Source of the DNA: Rikenellaceae bacterium
GTDB taxonomy: Bacteria > Bacteroidota > Bacteroidia > Bacteroidales > Rikenellaceae
DNA length: 64,000 nt
Direction of reading: 5' to 3'
Assembly: GCA_015060165.1 (NCBI GenBank)
Contig: SUZC01000004.1
Coordinates: forward strand, 1 to 64,000
Position 1 is the stretch's first letter; every line of letters begins with the position of its first letter. Under the pieces are notes generated by a model that was not told the DNA's origin, did no database searches, and was given only the letters and a program-made list of their open reading frames with translations. A program made the translations under genes and the position numbers. This document shows, piece after piece, positions 31,168 through 41,323 of the stretch.

Positions 31168-34100
31168 ATGAAGAATTACCGCATTTATGTAGAGAAATAT
31201 CCCCGATTCCAAGTCGAGGCCGAGACTCTACGCAAAGAATTAAACAACAATTTAGGGCTCAAGCTACAATCTCTCAGATTGCTGAACGTATACGATTTGT
31301 TCGGTTTCTCAGAGGAGCTTTTGGAGAAGAGTCGTTATGCAGTATTTGGAGAGGTTGTAACCGATTGCGTAAGTGATGAGTGCAATCTTGAGGGTCAGAA
31401 ATATCTGGCCGTTGAGTATCTCCCCGGTCAGTTTGACCAACGAGCAAGCTCGGCTGTTGATTGTGTACGTCTTATCGAGCCAACAGCAAATGTACGAATC
31501 AAGAGTTCAAAACTACTCATCTTCGACGAGAACATCACAGACGAAGAGCTCGCACGTGTTGAGCACTATTACATCAACGCGGTTGAATCTCGCCGTAAGG
31601 ATTTGAGCATCCTTTCAGATATGGAGAATGCTGAAGTTAAGCCCGTACCCATTTTGCACGGTCTTATCGAGTTGAAGGATGAGGAGTTGGAGCCATACTG
31701 CAAACAATATGGTTTGGCTATGAATGCTGATGACTTGCGTGAGGTGGTAAATTATTACAAGAAGGAGGGTCGTGACCCATCTGAGACCGAGCTTCGCATA
31801 TTGGATACATATTGGAGCGACCACTGCCGCCATACAACCTTCACCACAGAGATTACCGAGATTACAATCGACGATTCATTCCTATCGGCTGAGCTGGATT
31901 CTTCACTCGAGATGCTTAAGGATATTCGCGAGGAGTTGGGTCGCGAGCAGAAGAGCTTGTGCCTTATGGAGCTTGCGACAATCGGTGCTCGTTATTTGAA
32001 GAAGACAGGCGTACTCGACAATATGGAGCAGAGCGAGGAGAATAACGCTTGCAGCATATATGTAAATGTTGATGTTAATGGTCAGCAGGAGAAGTGGCTC
32101 TTACAGTTCAAGAACGAGACCCACAATCACCCAACAGAGATCGAGCCCTTCGGAGGTGCCTCTACTTGTCTTGGCGGTGCAATCCGCGACCCATTGTCAG
32201 GCCGTAGCTACGTATATCAGGCTATGCGCGTAACAGGAGCTGGAGATATCTATAAGAGCGTAGCAGAGACTATGGCCGGTAAGCTTCCACAGCGAATCAT
32301 CACTACAAAGGCAGCATCGGGTTATTCAAGCTATGGTAACCAGATCGGCTTGGCTACAACTCATGTCCGCGAGATTTATCACCCCGATTACGTAGCAAAG
32401 CGTTTGGAGGTAGGTGCAGTTGTTGGAGCTGTGAAGGCTGAGGACGTACGCCGAGAGTCACCTGCAGCAGGAGATGTTATTTTGCTTTTGGGTGGTCGCA
32501 CAGGTCGTGACGGAATCGGTGGAGCTACTGGTTCATCAAAGGAGCACAATGTGAAGTCTATCGAGGAGTGCAGCTCTGAGGTACAGAAAGGTAATGCACC
32601 TGAAGAGCGCAAATTGGAGCGTCTGTTCCGCCGTGCCGAAGTTACCCGCCTCATCAAGAAGTCTAATGACTTTGGAGCAGGTGGAGTGAGCGTTGCTATC
32701 GGTGAGTTGGCTCCAGGACTTGATATCTATTTGGATAGAGTTCCCACAAAATATAGCGGTCTTAACTCTACAGAGCTGGCTATCAGCGAGTCACAGGAAC
32801 GTATGGCTGTCGTTATCGAGCGCAAGGATATGGAGACATTCATCGAGTATTGCCACTCGGAGAGTATCGAAGTTACCCACGTTGCCGATGTTACCGACAC
32901 CAACCGTTTGAAGATGTTCTACAATGGTGAGATGATTGTAAACCTCTCACGTGAGTTCATCGACTCAGCAGGTGCAAAGCACTACACAAAGATTCGCATT
33001 GCCGAAGTTGAGGATAAGAATCCGTTCGAGCGCAACATCGAGGGAGCCACATTGGCAGAGAAGATTTCTAACAACTTGCAGGATGATAATGTAGTATCAC
33101 AACGCGGCATGATCGAGATGTTCGACTCAACAATCGGAGCTTCAACAGTATTGATGCCATTTGGTGGTCGCACTCAGAATACCGAAACACAGGTATCGGT
33201 TCAGAAGTTGCCCGTTGGTAATGCCTACACCAACACCGCAAGTATTATGGCGTTCGGATATAACCCATACATCACTTCGTGGAGTCCATACCACGGTGCT
33301 GCATACGCAGTTATCGAGGCAGCCGCGAAGGTTGTAGCTGCAGGTGCTCGTTACGACAAGATGCGCTACTCATATCAGGAGTACTTCGAGCGTATGAACA
33401 GCGAGACATCGTGGGGTAAGCCTCTCTCAGCATTGCTCGGAGCTTTGAAGATGCAGGTTGAATTGGGTCTTCCTTCAATTGGAGGAAAAGACTCTATGAG
33501 TGGTACATTCCAAGATATCAACGTTCCGCCAATGCTTATGGCTTTTGGTATCACAACAGTCGATGCACGCACTGTAATCAGCCCAGAGTTTAAGGCAGCC
33601 GGCAACAAACTTTACCTTATCAAGCATACTCCACTTAACAACTATATGCCCGACACCGACCAACTTAAAGAGTTGTTCTCACAGGTTAGTACGGCCATCG
33701 AGCAGGGTAAGATTATCTCTGCTTATGCAGTAGGATTTGGTGGAGTGGCTGAGGCTGTTGCCAAGATGTCATTCGGCAACTGCGTTGGTGCTGATATTAA
33801 GATGGATGAGCAGGCATTGTTTGACTATGCTTATGGTTCATTCGTTGTCGAGGCAGCAGACGAGTTCGAGTGCGACTATGCGGAGCTAATTGGTACGACT
33901 ATCGACAAGGCCGAGGTGGTATTCAATGGCGAGGCATTCACTATCGACTCATTGCAGAAAGTTAACTCGCAGAAGTTCTGCAAGATCTATCCCGACCGCG
34001 GCATCGAGGGTGGCGCCACACGCAAGAGCGAGCCTGAGAAGAAACAGATTAAGTACAATGGTGAGCCTGTTGAGCAGCCAATTGCATACCTTCCAGTATT

Positions 34101-34875
34101 TGCAGGTACAAACTGTGATTACGATACAGGCAAGGCATTTGAGCGTGCAGGTGCAAAGGTTACCACAAGTGTATTCTGCGACCTCACAGCCGAGGATATC
34201 TTCGCTTCGATAGAGAAGATGAAGAAGATGATTGACGAGTGCCACATCTTTGTACTTAGCGGTGGCTTCTCAGCTGGTGATGAGCCAGACGGTAGCGGTA
34301 AGTTTATCGCCAACGTACTCAACAACAAGATTATCACCGATGCTATTCACGCATTGCTCGACAGAGGAGGATTGATTTTGGGTATCTGCAACGGATTCCA
34401 GGCTTTGGTTAAGTCGGGATTGCTACCATATGGCCGTTTGGGTCAGGTTGTAAAGGAATCTCCTACATTGTTCCGCAACGACATCAATCGCCACATCTCG
34501 CAGATTGTTTCGACTCGCGTAGCGACTACTAACTCTCCTTGGCTCTCTTCATTCGAGCTTGGCGAGTTACACTCTATTGCGGTGAGTCACGGCGAGGGTA
34601 AGTTCGTGGTGAGCGATGAGATGGCCGAGGAGCTATTCGCAAATGGTCAGATCGCATTCCAGTATGTATCTCCCGATGGAGAGGCTACTCTTTGCGCACC
34701 ATATAACCCGAACGGTTCAAGCTTCGGCATTGAGGGTATCATCAGCAAGAATGGCCAGATTCTCGGTAAGATGGGCCATACGGAGCGTTACGAGGAGAAC
34801 CTCTTCAAGAACATCCACGGCAACAAGCAGCAGAGCATCTTTGCAAATGCTGTAAATTATTTCAAGGGCAAATAA
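31168..34875 (+). CDS. purL: Phosphoribosylformylglycinamidine synthase (large form)
   Basis: Makes FGAM from FGAR, glutamine and ATP. The 1235 residues contain an N-terminal PurS-like region, a linker with YWSDHCRHTTF, two AIR-synthase-type ATP halves (NHPTEIEPFGGA..., GFGGVAEAVAKM), and a C-terminal class I glutaminase domain with Cys1074 (GICNGFQAL) and a late His/Glu dyad (SHGEGKF, and the terminal GKMGHTERYEEN). The glutaminase Cys is intact, unlike that of CarA in this window. Length is normal for the long form. Confidence 0.97.
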   Translation: MKNYRIYVEKYPRFQVEAETLRKELNNNLGLKLQSLRLLNVYDLFGFSEELLEKSRYAVFGEVVTDCVSDECNLEGQKYLAVEYLPGQFDQRASSAVDCVRLIEPTANVRIKSSKLLIFDENITDEELARVEHYYINAVESRRKDLSILSDMENAEVKPVPILHGLIELKDEELEPYCKQYGLAMNADDLREVVNYYKKEGRDPSETELRILDTYWSDHCRHTTFTTEITEITIDDSFLSAELDSSLEMLKDIREELGREQKSLCLMELATIGARYLKKTGVLDNMEQSEENNACSIYVNVDVNGQQEKWLLQFKNETHNHPTEIEPFGGASTCLGGAIRDPLSGRSYVYQAMRVTGAGDIYKSVAETMAGKLPQRIITTKAASGYSSYGNQIGLATTHVREIYHPDYVAKRLEVGAVVGAVKAEDVRRESPAAGDVILLLGGRTGRDGIGGATGSSKEHNVKSIEECSSEVQKGNAPEERKLERLFRRAEVTRLIKKSNDFGAGGVSVAIGELAPGLDIYLDRVPTKYSGLNSTELAISESQERMAVVIERKDMETFIEYCHSESIEVTHVADVTDTNRLKMFYNGEMIVNLSREFIDSAGAKHYTKIRIAEVEDKNPFERNIEGATLAEKISNNLQDDNVVSQRGMIEMFDSTIGASTVLMPFGGRTQNTETQVSVQKLPVGNAYTNTASIMAFGYNPYITSWSPYHGAAYAVIEAAAKVVAAGARYDKMRYSYQEYFERMNSETSWGKPLSALLGALKMQVELGLPSIGGKDSMSGTFQDINVPPMLMAFGITTVDARTVISPEFKAAGNKLYLIKHTPLNNYMPDTDQLKELFSQVSTAIEQGKIISAYAVGFGGVAEAVAKMSFGNCVGADIKMDEQALFDYAYGSFVVEAADEFECDYAELIGTTIDKAEVVFNGEAFTIDSLQKVNSQKFCKIYPDRGIEGGATRKSEPEKKQIKYNGEPVEQPIAYLPVFAGTNCDYDTGKAFERAGAKVTTSVFCDLTAEDIFASIEKMKKMIDECHIFVLSGGFSAGDEPDGSGKFIANVLNNKIITDAIHALLDRGGLILGICNGFQALVKSGLLPYGRLGQVVKESPTLFRNDINRHISQIVSTRVATTNSPWLSSFELGELHSIAVSHGEGKFVVSDEMAEELFANGQIAFQYVSPDGEATLCAPYNPNGSSFGIEGIISKNGQILGKMGHTERYEENLFKNIHGNKQQSIFANAVNYFKGK

Positions 34876-34894
34876 CAAAAAATCGAAGTCAAAA

Positions 34895-35863
34895 ATGACA
34901 GCTTTACGTTATATGCGCACATTGACTACCGCAGCCTTAATGGTTGCAGTAGTCGCCTTGTGCGGTTGTACACGCGACACATCACTTCGCGTACTATATT
35001 GGAATTTCCAGAACGGAATGTGGGCAGATGAGCCTAATAACTACGACAACTTCGTAGAGTGGGTAAAGAAGTATGATCCCGATGTATGTATCTGGTGCGA
35101 GGCTCAAACAATCTATGAGCCGGGTACAGACAAGGCATGCAAACCCGAAGATCGTTATCTTACAGAGAATTGGGGAGAATTGGCTGCTCGTTTTGGTCAC
35201 CAATATTGGGAGAAAGGCGGTCATCGAGACAACTACCCACAAGTTATCACTTCGAAACTTCCAATCGAGGTAGTTCAGCAAATCGTAGGCGAGGAGCCTG
35301 ATAGTGTAGTAACACACGGAGCAGGACATTTCCAGGTTGAGTTTAACGGCAAGAAGGTTAACATCGTAACTCTACACACTTGGCCTCAGCGACACGCATT
35401 TAGAGCAGAAGACATCGAGGCAAGTCGTGCCGAGAATGGGGGAGACCACTATCGCCGTAAGGAGATGGAGTATATCTGCAAGCACACCATTATTGCTGAA
35501 AAAGATGCCAAAGACCAGATGTGGATTATGGCCGGTGACTTCAACTCTCGCACTCGCAAGGATAATCATTTCTACAAGTATATGCCTACATCAACCGCAT
35601 TCCTTGTTCACGATTACATCCTGGAGAATACTCCTTATATAGATATTATAGGAGAGCGATTCGCTGGCGAGTTCCACACTACGACACAAGGCAAATCACG
35701 TATTGACTTTGTATACTGCACAAAACCGCTTTATGATCGCATCATAGATGCCTATGTAGTGCGTGATGACTACACATCGACAAACGCAACTCGCGATGAA
35801 CAGACTCGATTCTATTTCCCATCGGATCACCTTCCTATTTTGGTTGACTTCGAGATGAAATAA
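34895..35863 (+). CDS. Endonuclease/exonuclease/phosphatase-family lipoprotein
   Basis: Encodes 322 residues. An N-terminal lipoprotein signal ends at Cys25 (VVALCGC); translation could also begin at the internal Met7. The EEP fold is complete: YWNFQNG (Asn), WCEAQ (metal Glu), VTLHTWPQ (His), MAGDFNSR (Asp/Asn) and the terminal FPSDHLPILVDF (Asp-His). These enzymes cleave phosphodiesters in nucleic acids, lipids or inositol phosphates. Its place between purL and purM, 19 bases after purL and with no terminator, is odd: a lipid-anchored enzyme inside a cytoplasmic pathway operon. Scavenging of extracellular nucleotides or nucleic acid is one possible reason. Confidence 0.88.
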   Translation: MTALRYMRTLTTAALMVAVVALCGCTRDTSLRVLYWNFQNGMWADEPNNYDNFVEWVKKYDPDVCIWCEAQTIYEPGTDKACKPEDRYLTENWGELAARFGHQYWEKGGHRDNYPQVITSKLPIEVVQQIVGEEPDSVVTHGAGHFQVEFNGKKVNIVTLHTWPQRHAFRAEDIEASRAENGGDHYRRKEMEYICKHTIIAEKDAKDQMWIMAGDFNSRTRKDNHFYKYMPTSTAFLVHDYILENTPYIDIIGERFAGEFHTTTQGKSRIDFVYCTKPLYDRIIDAYVVRDDYTSTNATRDEQTRFYFPSDHLPILVDFEMK

Positions 35864-35909
35864 CATTGATTCAGATAATTAAGTATAAAAACAAATAAAA
35901 ATAGAGTAT

Positions 35910-36938
35910 ATGGCAAAAAGTTATGAAAATGCCGGTGTAAACCTTGAAGCCGGCTACGAGGTGGTTCGTAGAATTAAATCGCACGTAGCATCAACATCTC
36001 GCCCTGGCGTAATGGGTAACATTGGTGCTTTTGGTGGTATGTTCGATTTGGCATCACTAGGTTACAAGGAGCCTATCCTTGTTAGCGGAACAGATGGCGT
36101 AGGAACAAAGCTCAAGCTTGCATTCGAAATGGACAAGCACGACACTATCGGTATCGACGCTGTGGCAATGTGCGTCAACGATGTATTGGCTCAGGGTGCC
36201 GAGCCTTTGTTCTTCTTGGACTACGTAGCAGTAGGTCACAACGAGCCTACTAAGATTGAGGCTATCGTAGCAAGTGTTGCCGAGGGTTGCCGTCAATCAG
36301 GTTGTGCCCTCATCGGCGGTGAGACTGCCGAGATGCCAGGCATGTATGGTGGTGGCGAGTACGACATTGCTGGTTTCACTTGCGGTGTTGTTGAGCGCGA
36401 GAAACTCATCGATGGTTCTAAGGTTAAGGTCGGTGATGTTTTGGTTGGAGTAGCATCGAGCGGTATACACTCAAATGGATTTAGCCTCGTGCGCAAGGTT
36501 GTTAGCGACAACAACTTCGACCTTCACCAGCCACACGCTGATTTGGATAGCGAAAAGCCATTGGGCGAGGTATTGCTTACTCCAACACGTATATATGTAA
36601 AGCAGGTTTTGGAGGTAGTTCGCAATTGCGATGTTCACGGAATCAGCCACATCACAGGAGGTGGTTTCGACGAGAATATTCCTCGTATCTTGCACGACGG
36701 TCAGGGCGTAGAGGTTACCGAAGGTAGTTGGGAAATCCTGCCCGTATTCCATTTCTTGGAGAAGCACGGTGGCATAGCTCACCGCGAGATGTTCAACATC
36801 TTTAATATGGGTATCGGTATGGTTATAGCACTCGACGCATCAGAGGCAGAGAAGGCAATAGAGATATTGACAGCCAACGGTGAGAAGGCATCTATTATCG
36901 GCCGCATCGTAGAGGGCGAGGGTGTAACTATCAAATAA
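35910..36938 (+). CDS. purM: Phosphoribosylformylglycinamidine cyclo-ligase
   Basis: Closes the imidazole ring: FGAM plus ATP to AIR. The 342 residues show [23 protein letters not shown] (ATP and Mg binding), [20 protein letters not shown] and [11 protein letters not shown], all standard AIR synthetase motifs. Length normal. It follows the EEP lipoprotein gene by 46 bases and precedes purN by 5. Confidence 0.97.
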   Translation: MAKSYENAGVNLEAGYEVVRRIKSHVASTSRPGVMGNIGAFGGMFDLASLGYKEPILVSGTDGVGTKLKLAFEMDKHDTIGIDAVAMCVNDVLAQGAEPLFFLDYVAVGHNEPTKIEAIVASVAEGCRQSGCALIGGETAEMPGMYGGGEYDIAGFTCGVVEREKLIDGSKVKVGDVLVGVASSGIHSNGFSLVRKVVSDNNFDLHQPHADLDSEKPLGEVLLTPTRIYVKQVLEVVRNCDVHGISHITGGGFDENIPRILHDGQGVEVTEGSWEILPVFHFLEKHGGIAHREMFNIFNMGIGMVIALDASEAEKAIEILTANGEKASIIGRIVEGEGVTIK

Positions 36939-36943
36939 GAGCA

Positions 36944-37513
36944 GTGATACAAAAGCACAAGATAGCAATTTTCGCAAGCGGGAACGGTTCAAATTTCGAG
37001 GCCATAACGCAAGCTGCAACCGACGGTATAATTAATACCGAGGTAGCATTGCTTGTCTGTGACAAGCCTTCGGCGAGAGTATGTGAAATAGCCAAGAGGT
37101 TTGGCATCGACACATTTACCTTTACTGCAAAGGATTATAATTCAAAGCAGGAATACGAAACCGAGATTGTAAATAGATGTCAGGCCGCTGGGGTAGAGTT
37201 AATTTGCCTTGCCGGATATATGCGATTGGCAGGAGAGACTCTGCTTGCTGCATACGATGGTAAGATAATTAACATACATCCTTCGTTGTTACCCGCATTC
37301 AAAGGAAAAGATGCTATCAAACAGGCATTTGAATATGGTGTGAAGATCTACGGCGCTACCATACACTACGTCGATAGTTCGCTCGATGGCGGAAAGATTA
37401 TCTCACAGCAAGCCATTGCATACGATGGTAGCGATATCGACGAGGTGGAAAGTATGATTCACACCTTAGAGCATACCTTATATATTAACACAATCAAAGA
37501 ATTATTAAAATAG
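36944..37513 (+). CDS. purN: Phosphoribosylglycinamide formyltransferase (folate-dependent)
   Basis: Transfers formyl from 10-formyl-THF to GAR. The 189 residues include IAIFASGNGSNFEAI, CLAGYMRLAG, NIHPSLLPAFKGKDAIKQAFEYG (catalytic Asn and His region) and the final VHYVD-like HYVDSSLDGG with catalytic Asp. The first codon used is GTG or ATG-like: bases 36944-36946 read GTG. The genome window also has purT, a folate-independent enzyme for the same step. Confidence 0.95.
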   Translation: MIQKHKIAIFASGNGSNFEAITQAATDGIINTEVALLVCDKPSARVCEIAKRFGIDTFTFTAKDYNSKQEYETEIVNRCQAAGVELICLAGYMRLAGETLLAAYDGKIINIHPSLLPAFKGKDAIKQAFEYGVKIYGATIHYVDSSLDGGKIISQQAIAYDGSDIDEVESMIHTLEHTLYINTIKELLK

Positions 37514-37523
37514 AGAGAAAAAT

Positions 37524-39053
37524 ATGAGAGCATTAGTAAGTGTCAGCGATAAGACCGGTGTTGTGGAGTTTGCACAACAGTTGCGCTCTTTGGGCTGGGA
37601 GATTATTGCCACAGGAGGCACAATGAAGCTTCTACGCGACAGCGGTGTAGAGGTAATCAACATTAGCGATGTTACAGGTTTCCCCGAGATTTGCGACGGA
37701 CGAGTTAAGACTCTCCATCCAAAAGTACACGGTGGATTGTTGGCTCGTCGCGACGACGAAAGCCACCTCAAGGCGCTTAAGGACAACGCAATCGAGTTTA
37801 TCGATATGGTTTGCGTAAACCTATATCCATTCCGTCAGACCATCGCAAAGCCCGACGTTACAATGGAGGATGCAATCGAGAATATCGATATCGGTGGTCC
37901 ATCAATGTTGCGTAGTGCCGCTAAGAACTATAAGGATGTAACAGTAGTCTGCAACCCTGAGAACTACGCAAAGATTATCGAGGAGATCAAGGCCAACGGC
38001 AATACAACTATCGAGACCCGTTTGCAGCTCTCGGCTGAGGCTTATACTCACACTGCCGAGTACGACTCAATGATTGCAACATATATGCGTAAGGCAGCAG
38101 GCCTGAACGAGAAGCTATTCTTGGAGTTCGACTTAGTGCAGGGATTGCGTTATGGCGAGAATCCTCACCAGCAAGCTAAGTTCTACGGTAGCGCAGAGGC
38201 AGGTGCATACTCATTGGCTAATGCAAAACAGCTTAATGGCAAGGAGTTGTCATACAATAACATTCAGGATGCTAATGCCGCATTATGTATCGTTCGCGAG
38301 TTCGACGAGCCTTTCTGCGTTGGTTTGAAGCATATGAACCCATGTGGTGCTGCAATCGGCAGCGATGTAGTTGACGCATGGACTAAGGCTTACGAGGCAG
38401 ACAAGGTTAGTATCTTTGGTGGTATTGTAGCCGTAAACCGCGAGGTTAATCGCGAAGTAGCCGAGTTGATGAAGCCTATCTTCTTGGAGATTATTATGGC
38501 TCCATCGTTCTCTGACGAGGCATTGGAGGTACTCTCAACAAAGAAGAACTTGCGCCTTTTGCAGGTAGATATGACTAAGGACGAGAGCGTTGTTAACCAG
38601 TATGTAAGCGTTAACGGAGGTTTGCTAGTTCAGGATTTGGACAAGAAGACCGCAGAGGTTACAGCCGAGATGTGCGTAACCGAGACTAAGCCATCGGCAG
38701 AGCAGGTTACCGACCTTAACTTCGGTTGGAGAATTGTTAAGCACGTTAAGTCTAACGCTATCGTTGTTGTAAAGGACGGCCATACAGTTGGTGTAGGTGC
38801 TGGTCAGATGAACCGCGTAGGTTCGGCTGAGATTGCATTGAAGCAGGCTCAGGCAGCAGGCTTTACCGAGGGATTGGTATTGGCATCTGACGGTTTCTTC
38901 CCATTCGACGACACAGTTACATTGGCTTCGCAGTATGGTGTTACAGCTATCGTTCAGCCTGGTGGAAGTGTTCGCGATGAGGACTCCGTAAAGAAAGCCA
39001 ACGAGTGCGGTATCGCAATGGTATGTACTGGAATGCGTCACTTTAAGCACTAA
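37524..39053 (+). CDS. purH: Bifunctional AICAR transformylase/IMP cyclohydrolase
   Basis: Last two steps to IMP. The 509 residues contain an N-terminal MGS-like IMP cyclohydrolase domain (ALVSVSDKTGVVEFAQ, FPEICDGRVKTLHPKVHGG) and the AICAR formyltransferase domain (RYGENPHQ, LKHMNPCGAAIG with catalytic Lys-His). Ends with the usual VCTGMRHFKH. Starts 10 bases after purN, and the stop is followed 6 bases later by purD. Confidence 0.97.
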   Translation: MRALVSVSDKTGVVEFAQQLRSLGWEIIATGGTMKLLRDSGVEVINISDVTGFPEICDGRVKTLHPKVHGGLLARRDDESHLKALKDNAIEFIDMVCVNLYPFRQTIAKPDVTMEDAIENIDIGGPSMLRSAAKNYKDVTVVCNPENYAKIIEEIKANGNTTIETRLQLSAEAYTHTAEYDSMIATYMRKAAGLNEKLFLEFDLVQGLRYGENPHQQAKFYGSAEAGAYSLANAKQLNGKELSYNNIQDANAALCIVREFDEPFCVGLKHMNPCGAAIGSDVVDAWTKAYEADKVSIFGGIVAVNREVNREVAELMKPIFLEIIMAPSFSDEALEVLSTKKNLRLLQVDMTKDESVVNQYVSVNGGLLVQDLDKKTAEVTAEMCVTETKPSAEQVTDLNFGWRIVKHVKSNAIVVVKDGHTVGVGAGQMNRVGSAEIALKQAQAAGFTEGLVLASDGFFPFDDTVTLASQYGVTAIVQPGGSVRDEDSVKKANECGIAMVCTGMRHFKH

Positions 39054-39059
39054 ACCGAG

Positions 39060-40307
39060 ATGAAAGTATTGGTAGTTGGTTCGGGTGGTCGCTGCCACGC
39101 CATCGTGGAGACACTCAGCAAATCACCCCAAGTAGATAAGATTTTCTGCGCACCAGGCAATGCAGGTATCGCTGCACTTGCCGAGTGTGTGGCAATCAAA
39201 GAGACGAAGGTAGATGAGTTGTGTGAGTTTGCCAAACAAAATGGGGTAGAGCTCACCGTAGTAGGACCTGAAGTAGCACTTGAGGCAGGCATAGCTGATA
39301 CATTCAAACAGAATGGATTACGAATCTTTGGCCCAAGCAAGGCCGCTGCTCGCATAGAGACCAGCAAGGAGTTTGCAAAGGAGCTTATGCAGAAGTATGA
39401 AGTTCCCACTGCTGCATTCCGCACATTCACCGACTTCGACGAAGCTATGGCATACGTTAAAGCAGGCTCGTTGCCAGCTGTTTTGAAATATGACGGTTTG
39501 GCTGCAGGCAAAGGTGTGGTGATTGCCGAGACTTTGGAGCAGGCTGAGGAGGCTTTGCGAGATATGCTTTTGGACGAGAAGTTTGGCCAAGGCAAGGTTG
39601 TTATTGAGGAGTGGCTGGAAGGCCCAGAGTTTTCGCTTTTGTGCTTTGTGAACGGCAAGGAGGTATATCCTATGCCCGTATCGCAAGACCACAAACGCGC
39701 ATACGATGGTGATGAAGGCCCCAACACAGGCGGTATGGGCGCATACACCGAGTTACCATTTATCACCGATGAGGATTTGGATTATGCGATGGAGAATATT
39801 ATGCGTCGCACTGCATCGGCTATGGTCGAGGAGGGTTGCCCATTCTGCGGCGTGTTGTATGGCGGACTGATGAAGACAAAGCAGGGTATTAAGGTTATTG
39901 AGTTTAATGCTCGCTTTGGAGACCCCGAAACCGAGGTTATACTTCCACGAATGACAAGCGACATATGCCAAGTATTCTGCGATGTAGCTGACGGCAAGAC
40001 TCCGACAATTGAGTGGAACAATATGGCTACACTCGGCATTGTACTCGCATCAAAGGGTTACCCCGGAAGCTACGAGAAGGGTTATGCAATCGAAGGAACA
40101 GAGGAGGTTGATGGCTCAATTTACCATATGGGTACTGCGCTTAAAGATGGTAAATATGTCACTTCGGGTGGTCGCGTGATGATTGTGGTATGTCAAGCCC
40201 CTACTCTCCGTGAGGCACAGCAGAAAGCCGCTGCGGAGGTTGCCAAGATTAAGTGCGACAATCTTTTCCACCGCAACGATATTGGAGATAAAGCATTTAA
40301 ATTTTAA
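39060..40307 (+). CDS. purD: Phosphoribosylamine-glycine ligase
   Basis: ATP-grasp enzyme that joins glycine to phosphoribosylamine. The 415 residues have VLVVGSGGRCHAIVETL (the usual GGREHA is GGRCHA here), SKEFAKELM, KYDGLAAGKGVVIAE, and DPETEVILPRM. Length is in the normal range. The Glu-to-Cys difference in the GGREHA loop is unusual but lies outside the catalytic metal site. Operon position between purH and folD. Confidence 0.96.
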   Translation: MKVLVVGSGGRCHAIVETLSKSPQVDKIFCAPGNAGIAALAECVAIKETKVDELCEFAKQNGVELTVVGPEVALEAGIADTFKQNGLRIFGPSKAAARIETSKEFAKELMQKYEVPTAAFRTFTDFDEAMAYVKAGSLPAVLKYDGLAAGKGVVIAETLEQAEEALRDMLLDEKFGQGKVVIEEWLEGPEFSLLCFVNGKEVYPMPVSQDHKRAYDGDEGPNTGGMGAYTELPFITDEDLDYAMENIMRRTASAMVEEGCPFCGVLYGGLMKTKQGIKVIEFNARFGDPETEVILPRMTSDICQVFCDVADGKTPTIEWNNMATLGIVLASKGYPGSYEKGYAIEGTEEVDGSIYHMGTALKDGKYVTSGGRVMIVVCQAPTLREAQQKAAAEVAKIKCDNLFHRNDIGDKAFKF

Positions 40308-40322
40308 TACACAAATAGAACG

Positions 40323-41174
40323 ATGATTATAAACGGAAAAGAGTTGGCCCTCTCACTAAAACAGGAGATGGCTGCCAATGTAGCCACATTCACCGAGAAA
40401 TATGGTCGTGTACCTCACTTGGTTGTGATTTTGGTAGGCGAGGACCCAGGTAGCGTATCGTATGTAACGGGTAAAGCAAAAGCATCGGAGGAGGTTGGTT
40501 TGAAAAATACCACAATCCGCAAGCCCGACACAATCAGCGAAGAGGAACTTTTGGGTATTATCGATGAGCTAAATGCTGACGATTCGGTTGACGGCATCTT
40601 GGTACAATTACCATTGCCAAAGCACATTGATTCAGACAAGGTTATCGCAGCTATCAAGGCTGAGAAAGATGTTGATGGTTTCCACCCTATGAATGTGGCA
40701 AATTTGTGGCTCAAACAGCCTTGCACATTGCCCTGCACACCAAAGGGAATAATCAAGCTCTTGAAGCGTGCAAACGTGGAGATTGCAGGTAAGGAGGTTG
40801 TAGTAATTGGCCGCAGCAACATTGTTGGATTGCCCGTATCGAAGCTTCTTCTTAATGAGAACGCAACAGTTACTATCGCACATAGCCGCACAAAGAACTT
40901 GGCAGAGGTTACACGTCGTGCCGATATTTTGGTTGTGGCAATTGGACGTCCAAAATTTGTAACGGCTGATATGGTTAAGGAGGGTGCTGTGGTGATTGAT
41001 GTGGGTGTGAATCGTGACCCTGAGACTAAGAAGTTGTGTGGTGATGTTGATTTCGCAGCTATCGAGCCAAAGGCCGCTGCCATCACTCCAGTTCCAGGTG
41101 GTGTAGGTCCTATGACCATCACATGCCTTATGGAGAACACTATCGAGTGCTTCTTGCGTAAGATGGAGAAATAG
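40323..41174 (+). CDS. folD: Methylene-THF dehydrogenase/cyclohydrolase
   Basis: Interconverts 5,10-methylene-THF and 10-formyl-THF, the one-carbon donor for PurN and PurH. The 283 residues show YVTGKAKASEEVGL (catalytic Tyr and Lys), DGILVQLPLPKHI, KDVDGFHP, and VIGRSNIVGLPVSKLL (NADP binding) with PVPGGVGPMT at the end. Its presence as last gene of the pur operon links folate supply to purine synthesis. A strong terminator follows 24 bases downstream. Confidence 0.97.
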   Translation: MIINGKELALSLKQEMAANVATFTEKYGRVPHLVVILVGEDPGSVSYVTGKAKASEEVGLKNTTIRKPDTISEEELLGIIDELNADDSVDGILVQLPLPKHIDSDKVIAAIKAEKDVDGFHPMNVANLWLKQPCTLPCTPKGIIKLLKRANVEIAGKEVVVIGRSNIVGLPVSKLLLNENATVTIAHSRTKNLAEVTRRADILVVAIGRPKFVTADMVKEGAVVIDVGVNRDPETKKLCGDVDFAAIEPKAAAITPVPGGVGPMTITCLMENTIECFLRKMEK

Positions 41175-41197
41175 GGAAGATAAAAAAACATGATTTT

Positions 41198-41238
41198 AGG
41201 GCTGATAACCAGTAGGTTATACAGCCCTATTTTTTTTA
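41198..41238 (+). terminator. Intrinsic terminator of the pur operon
   Basis: AGGGCTG (41198-41204)/CAGCCCT (41222-41228) with inner ATAACC/GGTTAT is followed by eight T. Confidence 0.92.
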
Positions 41239-41323
41239 AGTGTGTAATTATTTCAAAAAAAAATTACCTCATTGTAATTTTTCATCTCTATTTTGCGACT
41301 AATAGAGCAAACAACAAAAGACA

